Shown: in pieces, positions 19,745 to 28,199 of the stretch | How the letters are laid out: every line of letters starts with the position of its first letter | Position numbering within the stretch: the first letter of the stretch is position 1 | IMG/VR virus record: IMGVR_UViG_3300025141_000046 | Location: 1 to 64,000 of that record | Direction: 5' to 3' (one strand) | Origin: a virus | DNA length: 64,000 bases | Notes under the pieces: generated by a model | Databases searched by the model: none | Told to the model about the DNA's origin: nothing | The model's input: only the letters and a program-made list of their open reading frames with translations | Translations under genes and position numbers: made by a program

Positions 19745-20932
19745 CTATCCCATCAATATTGCCAAGCCATTGGGCATTGGAATAAATTTAAGTTGTTTAT
19801 TTATGAACTCAGCTCTTGTTGCTGCTAGCTCCATAAGTTTGTCATAAGTCATTGTTTCTAGCATTTCTTTTATATGTGTAACTAAGTCCTTCTGCTCCTC
19901 TCTACCCTGTGTAATGAGATCTTTTCCGTTAAGCTGTAACTCAGCACCCGGTATCGGAACATTTGAAAATTTAGATCTAACTTGCCCAAGAAGCTCTTTT
20001 GACAGTGCTAGTGTAAACTGTCTAATCCACTGCCTGCCAATGCTATTAATATTTGTGTATGGCAAATTACCAAAAGGCAAATCAGAAAGATTAGAAACTC
20101 CTGAAATTGTACCATCGCTGTATGCCGGATTCAATGGATCAGAGTAAAATCTGACCCTTATCCACAATTTTTTAGGTGTATTTGGATCTACAGAGGGTGT
20201 TGGATAGATTCTTAGACTCTGCCCAGATAATTTATATGAGTAATTTGACCTTCTAACTCTGTTAGATAGGTCTAGCTGACCAGCACGAAGTATGTCTTCA
20301 AATACAGGCAGTACGTAAAAGATTGTTTCCGGTGTAAATGATTCAAAGCTAAATTCATTATTTAGGTAGTTAATTGCGCTTGTGGTGTCAAAAAATCTAT
20401 AAGCTGCTTGGGGATTGAAGTGAAATACTTCGACAACTTGCATCTTGCTTCTCTTTGTGTTTAGACTAGATGAAAATATTAAACTTCCGTCTGATGCTGA
20501 GAGAGTATTGTAAATATTGTAATCTTGTGTTCCAGCCTTTAGCTCAATTGATCCCGATACAGTATTATATGAACCTCCGATACCTGCTTCGAATGAGTAT
20601 GGCTCTGCAAATCTACTCAGATAATCGAGATTATCTCTCGGGAACTTACCTTCTGACCCAGACATAGTCCCGTCTGCGCCAGTTATTGGCATTCCAAGAA
20701 AGTTTACTATTTGTGATCTTGCCTGGTATGTGTTTAGTATTGCACTGAACTCAAGTGTGGCTTCTTCAAATGATGCCCATATTTGCTTTTTTGTCAACTC
20801 TACTGATAAAACATCGTCGCCCAGCTTTCTTTTTACAAATGTAACCATTGAATCAGCTTCAGTTTGAAAACTTGATTCTGGGTCATAAAATCCAAACGGT
20901 GTTGGTTTTGCTGTATTTGCGAAATTTGCCAC
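19745..20932 (-). CDS. Head-completion / neck protein, gp13-like
   Basis: A 395-residue protein starting with GTG at 20932, with GAGG about eight bases upstream. The C-terminal half has WIRQFTLALSKELLGQVRSK, then PIPGAELQLNGKDLITQG, then a helix rich in Glu/Lys. This is the pattern I associate with T4-like gp13 neck proteins (T4: 309 aa). The N-terminal part contains a VTFVKRKLGDD helix and a WASFEEATLEFSAIL helix. It lies immediately after a terminator and starts the neck-sheath-tube unit. The longer middle, with SGS-rich loops, is extra compared with T4. Assignment rests on motif recall and on synteny with the gp14-like gene. Confidence 0.6.
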   Translation of the reverse strand: MANFANTAKPTPFGFYDPESSFQTEADSMVTFVKRKLGDDVLSVELTKKQIWASFEEATLEFSAILNTYQARSQIVNFLGMPITGADGTMSGSEGKFPRDNLDYLSRFAEPYSFEAGIGGSYNTVSGSIELKAGTQDYNIYNTLSASDGSLIFSSSLNTKRSKMQVVEVFHFNPQAAYRFFDTTSAINYLNNEFSFESFTPETIFYVLPVFEDILRAGQLDLSNRVRRSNYSYKLSGQSLRIYPTPSVDPNTPKKLWIRVRFYSDPLNPAYSDGTISGVSNLSDLPFGNLPYTNINSIGRQWIRQFTLALSKELLGQVRSKFSNVPIPGAELQLNGKDLITQGREEQKDLVTHIKEMLETMTYDKLMELAATRAEFINKQLKFIPMPNGLAILMG

Positions 20933-20971
20933 GGAGATGCCTCAAATTTAATTATTATGCTAGTCAAAGTA

Positions 20972-21008
20972 TTTCAAAAAAGAAACCGCACATGCTTGAC
21001 ATGTGCGG
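20972..21008 (-). terminator. Rho-independent terminator after the H1-like gene
   Basis: A nine-base-pair perfect stem (20986-20994 with 21000-21008) around a five-base loop is followed on the minus strand by a T-rich run. It lies 35 bases past the stop of the 77-aa basic protein and ahead of the gp13-like gene, so it separates the head-accessory genes from the neck and tail genes. Confidence 0.82.
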
Positions 21009-21042
21009 CCCTATGCTAGACAACAAAGTCTATTTTTTCATT

Positions 21043-21276
21043 TTATTTTTCTTCTGATTTTTTACTAGACTTCTTTTTGTAAACCTTTTTCTTTGTAGTG
21101 GACTTTTTAGGTTTTTCATCCTGCGATTCGGAATCATCTTCTTCAACTACGACTTCAGCAGGTTCCTTTTCTAGGGCTGGAGCGGGAGCATCTGCGGCCT
21201 TCTGTCTGCCACGTAACTTTCTTGCCTCTCTTGACCATCGCGTGAGCGGGCCTCGTCTAATATGTCTTCTTGCCAT
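21043..21276 (-). CDS. Small H1-like basic protein
   Basis: A 77-residue protein with an ATG start and a strong AAGGAG. The first 26 residues are Arg-rich (RRHIRRGPLTRWSREARKLR), the middle is acidic, and the last 25 residues are almost all Lys, Ser and Thr (KKSTTKKKVYKKKSSKK). This three-part charge pattern recalls bacterial histone-H1-like tails and ribosomal-protein-like extensions. I do not recognise a named family. It lies between a probable capsid decoration protein and a terminator, so it may bind packaged DNA or the inner capsid surface. That is inference; no enzymatic feature is present. Confidence 0.6.
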   Translation of the reverse strand: MARRHIRRGPLTRWSREARKLRGRQKAADAPAPALEKEPAEVVVEEDDSESQDEKPKKSTTKKKVYKKKSSKKSEEK

Positions 21277-21343
21277 TGTAATCTCCTTAGTTCAGCAATA
21301 TTTCTATAATAAGTATTATTCTCGTGTGAAATATTACAAATGA

Positions 21344-21838
21344 CTATATGCTACTACTCATAATAGACCAGTATCCATACTCGCTGAACGACGTAGGCAT
21401 AGATCCAGATGCCGTCTTTCTCCACCTTAGCACAAATCCTTCACCAGGTTTTGTGATCTTCATGTCTCCCGCGGGTGCTACTCCAGCATCTGCGTGAGCA
21501 GCTATGTTTGATGCAGATAGTACAACCTGGCTGCTTGCAGCCTGTGCGGTACCTATTGAGTCAACAAATATCCTGTGAATTAAGCCATCAGGAAGTGGGG
21601 CTCCTGCACGGTCTGGCATGCTAACACCAATTCTGGCATTGAGTGAAGCTGAGATGATTGTGCATGGGACACCCACCTTTGCTGTATAATCACCGGTTGT
21701 AGATAGAACTGTTCCAGATAAGACTGTTGAATTTGTAAATTCTACATAATTTTCAAATTTTGATTTCTGCGTTACGGTAAGTAGATTGCCACCGCCTAAA
21801 GTTATGAACCCATCTTTATTAATTACATTCTTTGCCAT
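21344..21838 (-). CDS. Probable capsid decoration / head accessory protein
   Basis: A 164-residue, beta-rich protein with an ATG start and a near-perfect Shine-Dalgarno (AGGAGG). It has no transmembrane segment or catalytic motif. The N-terminus is short, followed by alternating beta-type segments, and it ends with GFVLRWRKTASGSMP and YGYWSIMSSS. It is the first gene after the major capsid protein and its terminator, the usual place for a decoration or cement protein. The strong ribosome site and AT-rich leader suggest high expression from its own promoter. The role is inferred from position only. Confidence 0.5.
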   Translation of the reverse strand: MAKNVINKDGFITLGGGNLLTVTQKSKFENYVEFTNSTVLSGTVLSTTGDYTAKVGVPCTIISASLNARIGVSMPDRAGAPLPDGLIHRIFVDSIGTAQAASSQVVLSASNIAAHADAGVAPAGDMKITKPGEGFVLRWRKTASGSMPTSFSEYGYWSIMSSSI

Positions 21839-21875
21839 AATTTTCCTCCTAGTGTTAAAATATAAAAGGCATGTA

Positions 21876-21900
21876 CACCTCTTTTAATATATATCAATAT
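21876..21900 (-). promoter_or_regulatory. Candidate promoter for the decoration-like gene
   Basis: On the minus strand an AT-rich stretch reads TTGATATTGATATATATT and then AAAAG, between the capsid terminator and the next gene. It contains a TATATATT element somewhat like the T4 late promoter TATAAATA. It is proposed because the preceding terminator is strong and the following gene needs a start point. No exact consensus match was found. Confidence 0.25.
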
Positions 21901-21940
21901 CAAATCACATATACTGAAAAAAAAATAACAAATTTTTCAT

Positions 21941-21974
21941 AAAAAAAAGGGGCACCTCATTGAGGTGCCCCTTT
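21941..21974 (-). terminator. Strong terminator after the major capsid gene
   Basis: A ten-base-pair G/C-rich stem (21949-21958 with 21962-21971) with a three-base loop is extended by three A-T pairs and followed on the minus strand by a run of T. It lies 22 bases downstream of the major capsid stop. It is the strongest hairpin seen in the window and ends the packaging and head unit. Confidence 0.92.
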
Positions 21975-21995
21975 GACTTTAGCTTAGAACTATTT

Positions 21996-23987
21996 CTAGA
22001 TTACATCTAGATTCAGAACTGTAACTGTACCGTAGAAGTCAGCGCGAACCATCTTCTTACCGTAGCGAGTCATCACGCCCTTACGGGGTGTGAAGTCCTC
22101 TGGAGCGAAGATAGTAGGAGTGACGATGAGTGGCACGTACGGAGCGTAGACGTAACCAGTCTCAAGGTAGCTACCGCCCTTGTACCCAACAAGAACCTTG
22201 TTGCGTGGGAAGTAGGGATCCTTATAGACCGTGAAACGGTTGCTCAAGCTACCGACTGGAGCTGCACCGAGCTGGAAGGGAGAACCGACCTGACCCTGGC
22301 CATCGAGGCTGTAATTGGGCTTGTACAGGACGGATGCTTCGAAGATCGTTGCTATGTCCGGTGAGCAAACAACAAAGTTTGCTGAACCACGAAGAGTCTT
22401 ACGATGAATCTCATTTGCGACGTCAATGATCGTCTCAACAAGTGTCTCGTACCACTCACGGACAGTACCTGTGAAGGTTGGACCAGAAGCAAGTGTGCTA
22501 GAGAGTGTGACCTCAGCGCCTGTCTTCTTGTTAACAAACCTACCAGGTGAACGTGACCAGTAGTAGTTAGCTCCCTTTGCCTGTGTCAGGAGATCATTAA
22601 GGATCTCACGATCAAGCTCAAGTGCAATCTGCTCAGATAGGATCTGAGTTAGCTCAACCTCAGCGTCAAGGCTGTGGTAAGCGTTCAGGTCCTGTGCGAG
22701 TTCTGGTGACCACCGAGCACGTAACTTACGTGTCTCAGCTGTAACAGCGATTGACTCAATCTTGATATCGATCTCAGGAATGTTGACAGCAGGTGTAGCC
22801 TGGAAGTCTGACTCAAAGGTCGGAATTGTCAGGGTTGACCCGTCGGTGTCTGTATTAAGCGTAGGTGCTTGTACGTAGGAGCCTGAGAAACCACTATATG
22901 TAGCATCAAGCACTGTGCTTGAGATATCAGGTGCATAAGTACCTGAAACAATTGTCAGCAAGGCTGCATTACCCGTGTTACGAGTTACCATAGGATCAGG
23001 AGTGAAAACACGTGCGCCAACATCCCAAGTACCTAGCTGGTTAAGACGTCGAATGTTGACGACCTGTCCACCCTGGATACCATCAGAAGCTGAAAGAACC
23101 TTAACAGAAAGACCACCGCCATTCACTGACATTGGTGATGTTGCTGAAGTGTTTCCACCGCTTATTCCGATTAGAGCTACTTCCTTGACAGCTGTAAAGT
23201 CCATCTGCGCTGGGAATACTGTTGCATCCCAGACTAGTGCCTGGAAAAGACCAAGACCCTGGCGGACACCAGCTGAAGAAGCATTATCTTCAATAAGCGT
23301 AGTTATCTGTGGGTCGAACTGCAGAAGCTTACCATCTGATCCCGTTGCCATGAGATACTGGCCACCCGTAAGTGAGCCTGCACCAGCATATGCACCAGAA
23401 GCAAGAAGCGTGAGCCTATCTGCTGCAACTACACCAAAGCCTGTGTTAACTCTAGTGTAAGCAGTTCCTGCAAGATCATAAGGACCACCAACAGCATCAG
23501 AACCTGATCTGACACCCTTGCCCGTGGGAAGGTTGTAGATTGATTGTCCCTGCGTATATGTCTGCTGAGAAGATGCTCCAGCTGCGCCTGTCACCTGGCT
23601 AGAATCTCCACCAACGTTATCACCGTAGGTGTAATCGAGGTAGAAAAGCAGACCAGAAGGTAGGCTCATTGGCTGAATTGAGACGAGATCATTGGCAACT
23701 AAGCCACCGAATACGCGTCGTACGATTGGGAAAGCGATATTCGTGAAACCACGAAGATCTCCTGAGGATGCGGTCGCGCCAGCACCTCCGCCGATTGTTG
23801 ACTGCTCGCGAAGAAGCTGTGCTGCCTGGTTTTCAAGTAGGCGTGCCATATTCTCGCAACGAGTGTCGTTCAATCCACGAAGAAGGCCAGTACGTGTCCA
23901 CTTCTCAGTTAAAAGAGCTGACTGCTGTCCGACGTCACGTTGACGAATTCCTTCAGTAAGCTGATTTAATGTGAATTTTTTAGACAT
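21996..23987 (-). CDS. Major capsid protein, gp23-like
   Basis: A 663-residue protein with an ATG start and AAGGAA upstream; T4 gp23 is 521 aa. The N-terminus shows the gp23 propeptide pattern (LLTEKWTRTGLLRG, then ARLLENQAAQLLREQ), followed by FPIVRRVFGGLVANDLVSIQ and PMSLPSGLLFYLDYTYG, the HK97-fold entry seen in T4-like capsids. The C-terminal half has LELDREILNDLLTQAKG and the FAPEDFTPRKGVMTRYGKKM segment. A probable prohead-protease cut is after Glu61 (LLRE), close to T4's cut after Glu65. The extra ~140 residues lie mainly between about residues 130 and 400. Arginine is encoded almost only by CGN codons, unlike its neighbours, which suggests very high expression. A strong terminator follows. 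Confidence 0.93.
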   Translation of the reverse strand: MSKKFTLNQLTEGIRQRDVGQQSALLTEKWTRTGLLRGLNDTRCENMARLLENQAAQLLREQSTIGGGAGATASSGDLRGFTNIAFPIVRRVFGGLVANDLVSIQPMSLPSGLLFYLDYTYGDNVGGDSSQVTGAAGASSQQTYTQGQSIYNLPTGKGVRSGSDAVGGPYDLAGTAYTRVNTGFGVVAADRLTLLASGAYAGAGSLTGGQYLMATGSDGKLLQFDPQITTLIEDNASSAGVRQGLGLFQALVWDATVFPAQMDFTAVKEVALIGISGGNTSATSPMSVNGGGLSVKVLSASDGIQGGQVVNIRRLNQLGTWDVGARVFTPDPMVTRNTGNAALLTIVSGTYAPDISSTVLDATYSGFSGSYVQAPTLNTDTDGSTLTIPTFESDFQATPAVNIPEIDIKIESIAVTAETRKLRARWSPELAQDLNAYHSLDAEVELTQILSEQIALELDREILNDLLTQAKGANYYWSRSPGRFVNKKTGAEVTLSSTLASGPTFTGTVREWYETLVETIIDVANEIHRKTLRGSANFVVCSPDIATIFEASVLYKPNYSLDGQGQVGSPFQLGAAPVGSLSNRFTVYKDPYFPRNKVLVGYKGGSYLETGYVYAPYVPLIVTPTIFAPEDFTPRKGVMTRYGKKMVRADFYGTVTVLNLDVI

Positions 23988-24034
23988 TTTTTATTCCTTT
24001 TTAGTTAAAATGTGTTAAACAACTTGTGAGTTAA

Positions 24035-25513
24035 TTAGTTTTTAATCCCAGCCAAGATAGCCCAACGATCAATCTCGTTACTGGCTGCCGTAGCAGAAGA
24101 TCTGCCAACAGATCTCGAGGACGATCCAAGAGTTCGTTTTGTTGACTCGCTAAGATTTCTAGACCTGCCTTGTGAGCCAGTCAGAGTCTTATAGATAAGC
24201 TTTACTTCTCTCAAGCTCTTTGCTGCATCAATTGATTCCACCATAGACCTACGCCTAGATGAAGTAACTGACTTATCCTGGAAGAGCTTATTAACATAGA
24301 GTAGCTTAGCGTTAAACAGATTGAGATCTGTCAATTGCTCACGAAGTGTTTCAACTGCACCTCTGTATTCATCGAGCCTCTCTTTTAGAGCAACATTACG
24401 ACGTTGCTCTTTTTTCAATGACTCAGCTAGAGCATTGATCTTAACTTTGTAGACGTCACCCTTTTCAGAGCCGCCACCGAATGGGTTTCCTTTTCCTGAT
24501 CCGCTGCCGCCGAATTGATTTTTCTGGCCTGCTTTTGCGTTTCCTTTACCGCCCCATGAAGCTTCCATAGGATTTGCTCCGCCTTTTGCATCTGCAAGGC
24601 TCTTAGCTTCTCGGACGATTCTTCTAATTCTAGTAAGCTCTTCACGTAAAACGTGTGGATCAACTTCAAATACTTCATCAAGAGATTCTTCTTCAACATC
24701 GAGCTCTTCATCACCAAATTCATCTTCGATGTCCATTGTCTCATCTTCGACTTCAAGGTCTTCATCACCTTCTTCATCATCTACGAGAAGGCGAGCTGTA
24801 ATCATAATATCTTCGGGAAGCTCAACGTCATCACCGAGATCAATCTCTAGCTTGTCTTCATTTAAAAGACCAAGACTCCTAAGAATCTCCTGGAGACTTT
24901 CATCAGTGGCTGAGGCGTCATCCGCATCGACGTCATCTTCCTTCATATAATCAAGTCGACTCTTTGACTGGTCACCTTTCTTGGCACCACCTTCATGCTT
25001 TTCTTTCTCGACCTCTTCCCTTAGAAGGGAAAGGTCGATTTCATAAACTTTTTCTCTTGATGCCATTTGTGTGTTCTCCTGTAAGTCGCTTACATCTTTA
25101 TTTATTTCGCCGGTATTCAAGTTTTTATCAGCGGAGCTTATTTTTTTCGCTGCAGACATAACTAAATCAGCTTGACTCTTATCAAGACTGTTTATAGACT
25201 CAGCAAGTGCGTTTAAAATATCGCCTGAAGAGGACTTGCTACCAATCAGTCCAGCTAGTGATTCTAGAGCTGTCTCGTCAAGTTCAACATTTTCCTCAGA
25301 TGAGAGACCGATTGACTCTGCAATGATATCATTAATACTGCTTCTTTCATCTTGCGTGCTAGTATGCTGACCTTCATTTATAAGCTGATTATCAATAAAT
25401 TCTCTAATTTTCGGCGTGACTGCTTCAACTATAGCATTTTTTGCATTTTGTTCGGCAACCTCTCTAAGCTTCTTAGCTTCAGCTAGAGCTTCCCTATACA
25501 TGTTAGACGACAT
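24035..25513 (-). CDS. Prohead scaffold / core protein, gp22-like
   Basis: A 492-residue protein with an ATG start and AAGGAG. It begins with an amphipathic helix (MYREALAEAKKLREVAEQ), has a very acidic central stretch at about residues 235-290, then a Gly/Asn-rich linker and a coiled coil. The motif NLFNAKLLYVNKLFQ lies near residues 398-412. A Ser/Arg-rich segment follows, and the protein ends WAILAGIK. Acidic plus coiled-coil composition and the place right before the capsid gene match T4-type gp22 scaffolds, which shape the prohead and are then digested by the gp21 protease. T4 gp22 is 269 aa, so this one is larger. Many L-x-E tripeptides could be cut sites. Confidence 0.75.
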   Translation of the reverse strand: MSSNMYREALAEAKKLREVAEQNAKNAIVEAVTPKIREFIDNQLINEGQHTSTQDERSSINDIIAESIGLSSEENVELDETALESLAGLIGSKSSSGDILNALAESINSLDKSQADLVMSAAKKISSADKNLNTGEINKDVSDLQENTQMASREKVYEIDLSLLREEVEKEKHEGGAKKGDQSKSRLDYMKEDDVDADDASATDESLQEILRSLGLLNEDKLEIDLGDDVELPEDIMITARLLVDDEEGDEDLEVEDETMDIEDEFGDEELDVEEESLDEVFEVDPHVLREELTRIRRIVREAKSLADAKGGANPMEASWGGKGNAKAGQKNQFGGSGSGKGNPFGGGSEKGDVYKVKINALAESLKKEQRRNVALKERLDEYRGAVETLREQLTDLNLFNAKLLYVNKLFQDKSVTSSRRRSMVESIDAAKSLREVKLIYKTLTGSQGRSRNLSESTKRTLGSSSRSVGRSSATAASNEIDRWAILAGIKN

Positions 25514-25575
25514 TCTAATATAACTCCTTGAATCTTAATTATTCCACAATTTGTGAAACTTATACTACTATTTAC

Positions 25576-26244
25576 CTACTTTGCCAATAGACTTTCAATC
25601 ATGTGAAGTGTTTTTTTAACTTCAAGCTGCTTGACTAAAAATTGTTTCTCTAGAAAATTTCTCTCATCATCGGAAAAATTTAACAAATCAATGAGTGACA
25701 TAAATCTTATATCATCATCTTCGTCATCTAGCGGTTTTCTGGAATATCCAAACTGTGTACCATCTCCGCCTACCTTACCTGGTCCGGTTCTAGTTGATCC
25801 AAACTCACTTGAAGATCCGCCCGTTGCCATTCCAAGGCCACCAGAATACTTTATCTTTCCGGGTATTGAGACCATTCCCTGCATTGTGGGAATATTTTGC
25901 TCTGCGAATTGGCCCAAGCCAACAGTAGAAAATCTATTATTACTATTTGCATACGAAGACATATCAGCACGTTGTTTAACTGAGTCTGAAGATTTATATC
26001 CTAGATTGACCCTTGCGAAAAAGGCACGGAGATCATCTGCATCATAAAACGGAAGTTCAATTTCTTCATCATCTTCGTCCTCTACTTTTGGAGGATAGAT
26101 TCCTGTTTCCCACCCAAGTTTGTATGTTGATCCAATACCAGTTGAATCTGATGGCAGCTTGGATTGACTTTTACCATACCCCATCCCCTTCCGGGGGTCG
26201 CCAGATGCGGCAACTGGATTATAGTAATGATGGGTCTTTGACAC
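25576..26244 (-). CDS. Head-region protein of unknown function (222 aa)
   Basis: Starts with GTG at 26244, with GGAA about nine bases upstream, four bases after the previous stop. The first half is polar and low-complexity (Tyr, Gly, Ser, Lys) and has an acidic patch DEDDEEIELPFYDADDLRAF. The middle is Gly/Ser-rich. The C-terminal 50 residues form a predicted helix pair (FMSLIDLLNFSDDERNFLEK and following). I do not recognise the family. Its place between the prohead protease cluster and the scaffold suggests a prohead core or internal head protein. Confidence 0.55.
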   Translation of the reverse strand: MSKTHHYYNPVAASGDPRKGMGYGKSQSKLPSDSTGIGSTYKLGWETGIYPPKVEDEDDEEIELPFYDADDLRAFFARVNLGYKSSDSVKQRADMSSYANSNNRFSTVGLGQFAEQNIPTMQGMVSIPGKIKYSGGLGMATGGSSSEFGSTRTGPGKVGGDGTQFGYSRKPLDDEDDDIRFMSLIDLLNFSDDERNFLEKQFLVKQLEVKKTLHMIESLLAK

Positions 26245-26248
26245 CTTA

Positions 26249-26854
26249 TTATTCCGTAGTTTCTGATGCTGCCTTATCTGATGTTGCGTATGATCTCCCA
26301 GAAATGTAGGAGCCCAATGTTACAGATTCTACTTCTTTTGAAGTCACACTTGGATTTGCAATGCTTCCCTGACCTGAGCCGTACTCGCCACCTGCGACGG
26401 GTAATTTCCCATTGATGTCGTCGTGTGGTCCCTGCTTGGCTGCACTAAAGTTTCCAACTCCAGGTGAGGTCAAAGGTGGGATGTAAGGTGTGGTGGGTGC
26501 TCCGGCTCCCTTGCCGAAAGGCAGTCCGTTCTTGGTCTTTTCATTACTGGCGATATCTGGTGCTTTGTCTTGAAGTACAGCACCTTCAGTAAAGTCTGTA
26601 TAGAAATTATCGACACCTAGACCTGTACCGCCCGGGACAACTCCTATACCCGTGCTGGGAGTGTAGTTTTCGCAGACGTTACTATTCAGGAGATTATTAT
26701 AAATCTCCTCTCTATTTTTATCTGTTATTTCTTCTAGGTAGATTGGTGACTCTGGATACGCTGCATTAAGATTTGCCTGAACTCTCATTCCGTAGGTTGC
26801 AGACCCGCGTGATTTAATTCCCTCATCAACAATTACCTGATCTTGTGACGCCAT
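26249..26854 (-). CDS. Head-region protein of unknown function (201 aa)
   Basis: ATG start with a strong GGGAGGAG. The first 70 residues look folded (QVIVDEGIKSRGSATYGMRV, IYLEEITDKNREEIYNNLL). The rest is Gly/Pro/Ser/Thr-rich and likely extended, with PTTPYIPPLTSPGVGN in the middle and a Ser/Thr-rich end. No known domain is visible. It overlaps nothing and lies in the run of small genes between protease and scaffold. It may be a minor head or core component, but nothing in the sequence identifies a partner. Confidence 0.5.
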   Translation of the reverse strand: MASQDQVIVDEGIKSRGSATYGMRVQANLNAAYPESPIYLEEITDKNREEIYNNLLNSNVCENYTPSTGIGVVPGGTGLGVDNFYTDFTEGAVLQDKAPDIASNEKTKNGLPFGKGAGAPTTPYIPPLTSPGVGNFSAAKQGPHDDINGKLPVAGGEYGSGQGSIANPSVTSKEVESVTLGSYISGRSYATSDKAASETTE

Positions 26855-26856
26855 GA

Positions 26857-27102
26857 CTATCTCCTCCCTTTAATTGATCTTTTTAGTTTCTCTCTCAATG
26901 CTTTGTAAACCTCTGCTTTTTTTCTATGCTTGGCTTCTTTAATTCCAAGAACCTTCATGTAGTCAATCTTATGAACAAGATTGTCACCTCCAGACCACAC
27001 GTCTTTGACTGTATCATCTGAGATGAGGCCCTCAGATTCGAGCTTCTTCTTCTCTTCTTTTATAATCTGTTTGATTTTATTTACACTAAGTCTATCGGAC
27101 AT
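26857..27102 (-). CDS. Small basic helical head-region protein (81 aa)
   Basis: ATG start with CAGGAG. It begins with an amphipathic helix NKIKQIIKEEKKKLESEG and ends strongly basic (LREKLKRSIKGRR). The helix resembles the N-terminal I-x-E-E helices of two other small proteins in this window (at 27170-27592 and 36544-36900). It is too short to assign. It could be a prohead core peptide precursor like T4 gp67/gp68; this rests on its size, charge and place beside the protease. Confidence 0.5.
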   Translation of the reverse strand: MSDRLSVNKIKQIIKEEKKKLESEGLISDDTVKDVWSGGDNLVHKIDYMKVLGIKEAKHRKKAEVYKALREKLKRSIKGRR

Positions 27103-27169
27103 CGTATGCTCCTGTCATTAATTATATCGGTAAAAGAATTGTTATCTCTAAAATTAGATAATGAAAAAA

Positions 27170-27592
27170 TTATTTATCACTAAATGCTAGAGACGCCCAA
27201 TTACCAGCTGATTCTCCAAAAAGTGACAGCGGATCTGAAGACGCTGCTGCTCTAGTTGCATGATCTCCTGCCATTGATGAGATGCCTGCTTTTTCAGCAC
27301 TCATTTGATTAAGCATCGTCCTCTGGCTATCAGCAAGTACTTCTGCAAGAATTGGATCATCAGTTAGTGCTCTTGCATTATCTTCTGCACTTGGTCCGGT
27401 GGGAGTCTCGTGATTGTTAAAATCTCTGGACCACGCTGCATGATCAAATCCTACTTTTTTAGACTTTGACTCATTAAGATTTTTTCTTATTCTCTGGTTA
27501 TTTGCATCTAATCCGATTCCCTCTGATAAAATCTCGACGAGACACTCTTTGACAATTTCTTTAAGCTCGGATTTTAATAGCTTGTTACTCAT
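27170..27592 (-). CDS. Possible prohead core or internal protein (140 aa)
   Basis: ATG at 27592 lies inside the last codons of the prohead protease gene, overlapping it by eight bases. The N-terminal helix LKSELKEIVKECLVEILSEG is amphipathic, and LSE-G fits the L-x-E cut type of T4 gp21. If cut there, about 115 residues would remain. The rest is polar and Ala/Ser-rich, with SAEDNARALTDDPILAEVLA. I do not know the family. Overlap with the protease and a plausible cut site suggest a substrate or core protein of the maturing head. Confidence 0.5.
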   Translation of the reverse strand: MSNKLLKSELKEIVKECLVEILSEGIGLDANNQRIRKNLNESKSKKVGFDHAAWSRDFNNHETPTGPSAEDNARALTDDPILAEVLADSQRTMLNQMSAEKAGISSMAGDHATRAAASSDPLSLFGESAGNWASLAFSDK

Positions 27593-28199
27593 TTTCCCAC
27601 GTCAGTATTTCATTAAATATTCTATCAATCCTGTCAGAAGAGTTAAAGTGTTTATCTAGATCTCCCCTGGCAAAATCTTTCCCCTCACTTAGCATAAATG
27701 CACCGGGAGTCGATGGTTCTGAAACCATATCGAAACATATTAGCTGAAAATCATCTTGAACAATCTGATTCCCGCTTTCGTTAATTGTTGATCCTACTCC
27801 CCTTGAAGAAATTCCAAGCGTCACACCGGATTCAACAAGAGCTTGTAATATTTTACCTGCAGGAGTGTCTAGAAGTTCAATGGTTCCAACAACATCATCA
27901 CCATTTAACTGTGCCTCTCTAACTATATGAGATACATTTTTTAACTCAATAACAGAAGTGTCAGGATGATCGCATTCACCGAGTGCCCTATTCTCTGAGA
28001 TAAACTTTTGATAATTTATCATCTCTCTTTCTAAGACAGATCTCGGATAAATTCTACCATTCTGGTTTAGCGTATCGCACCGTTGAAGTACACCGCGGAG
28101 AAATATTTTTCCGTCATTATTCATCTTTGACTCTTTGATAGTCTCAGGCCTGACTGATAAAGGCATCCACTCTGTTAAAAGTTTCATTGGCTTTGACAT
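27585..28199 (-). CDS. Prohead maturation protease, gp21-like
   Basis: A 204-residue protein (T4 gp21: 212). I start it at the ATG at 28199, which overlaps the previous stop as TAATG and follows AAGGAG at seven bases. A longer upstream ATG at 28226 lacks this. The family motifs are visible: FLRGVLQRCDTLNQNGRIYP, a catalytic His in LGECDHPD (His78), and the Ser nucleophile in VTLGISSRGVGS (Ser131 or Ser132). These serine proteases sit in the prohead core and cut scaffold, capsid and themselves. The N-terminal LLTE (residues 7-10) looks like a self-cleavage site and matches LLTE in the capsid protein. Confidence 0.9.
   Translation of the reverse strand: MSKPMKLLTEWMPLSVRPETIKESKMNNDGKIFLRGVLQRCDTLNQNGRIYPRSVLEREMINYQKFISENRALGECDHPDTSVIELKNVSHIVREAQLNGDDVVGTIELLDTPAGKILQALVESGVTLGISSRGVGSTINESGNQIVQDDFQLICFDMVSEPSTPGAFMLSEGKDFARGDLDKHFNSSDRIDRIFNEILTWENE

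Noticed and set aside
21043-21276. H1-like gene as a ribosomal protein
   Set aside because: Lys/Arg-rich tails occur in ribosomal proteins, but no ribosomal core motif is present and the position in the head cluster favours a phage role.
22975-23460. Plus-strand open frame of 161 codons
   Set aside because: It is antisense to the major capsid gene, where CGN and GGN codons remove stops from the opposite strand.
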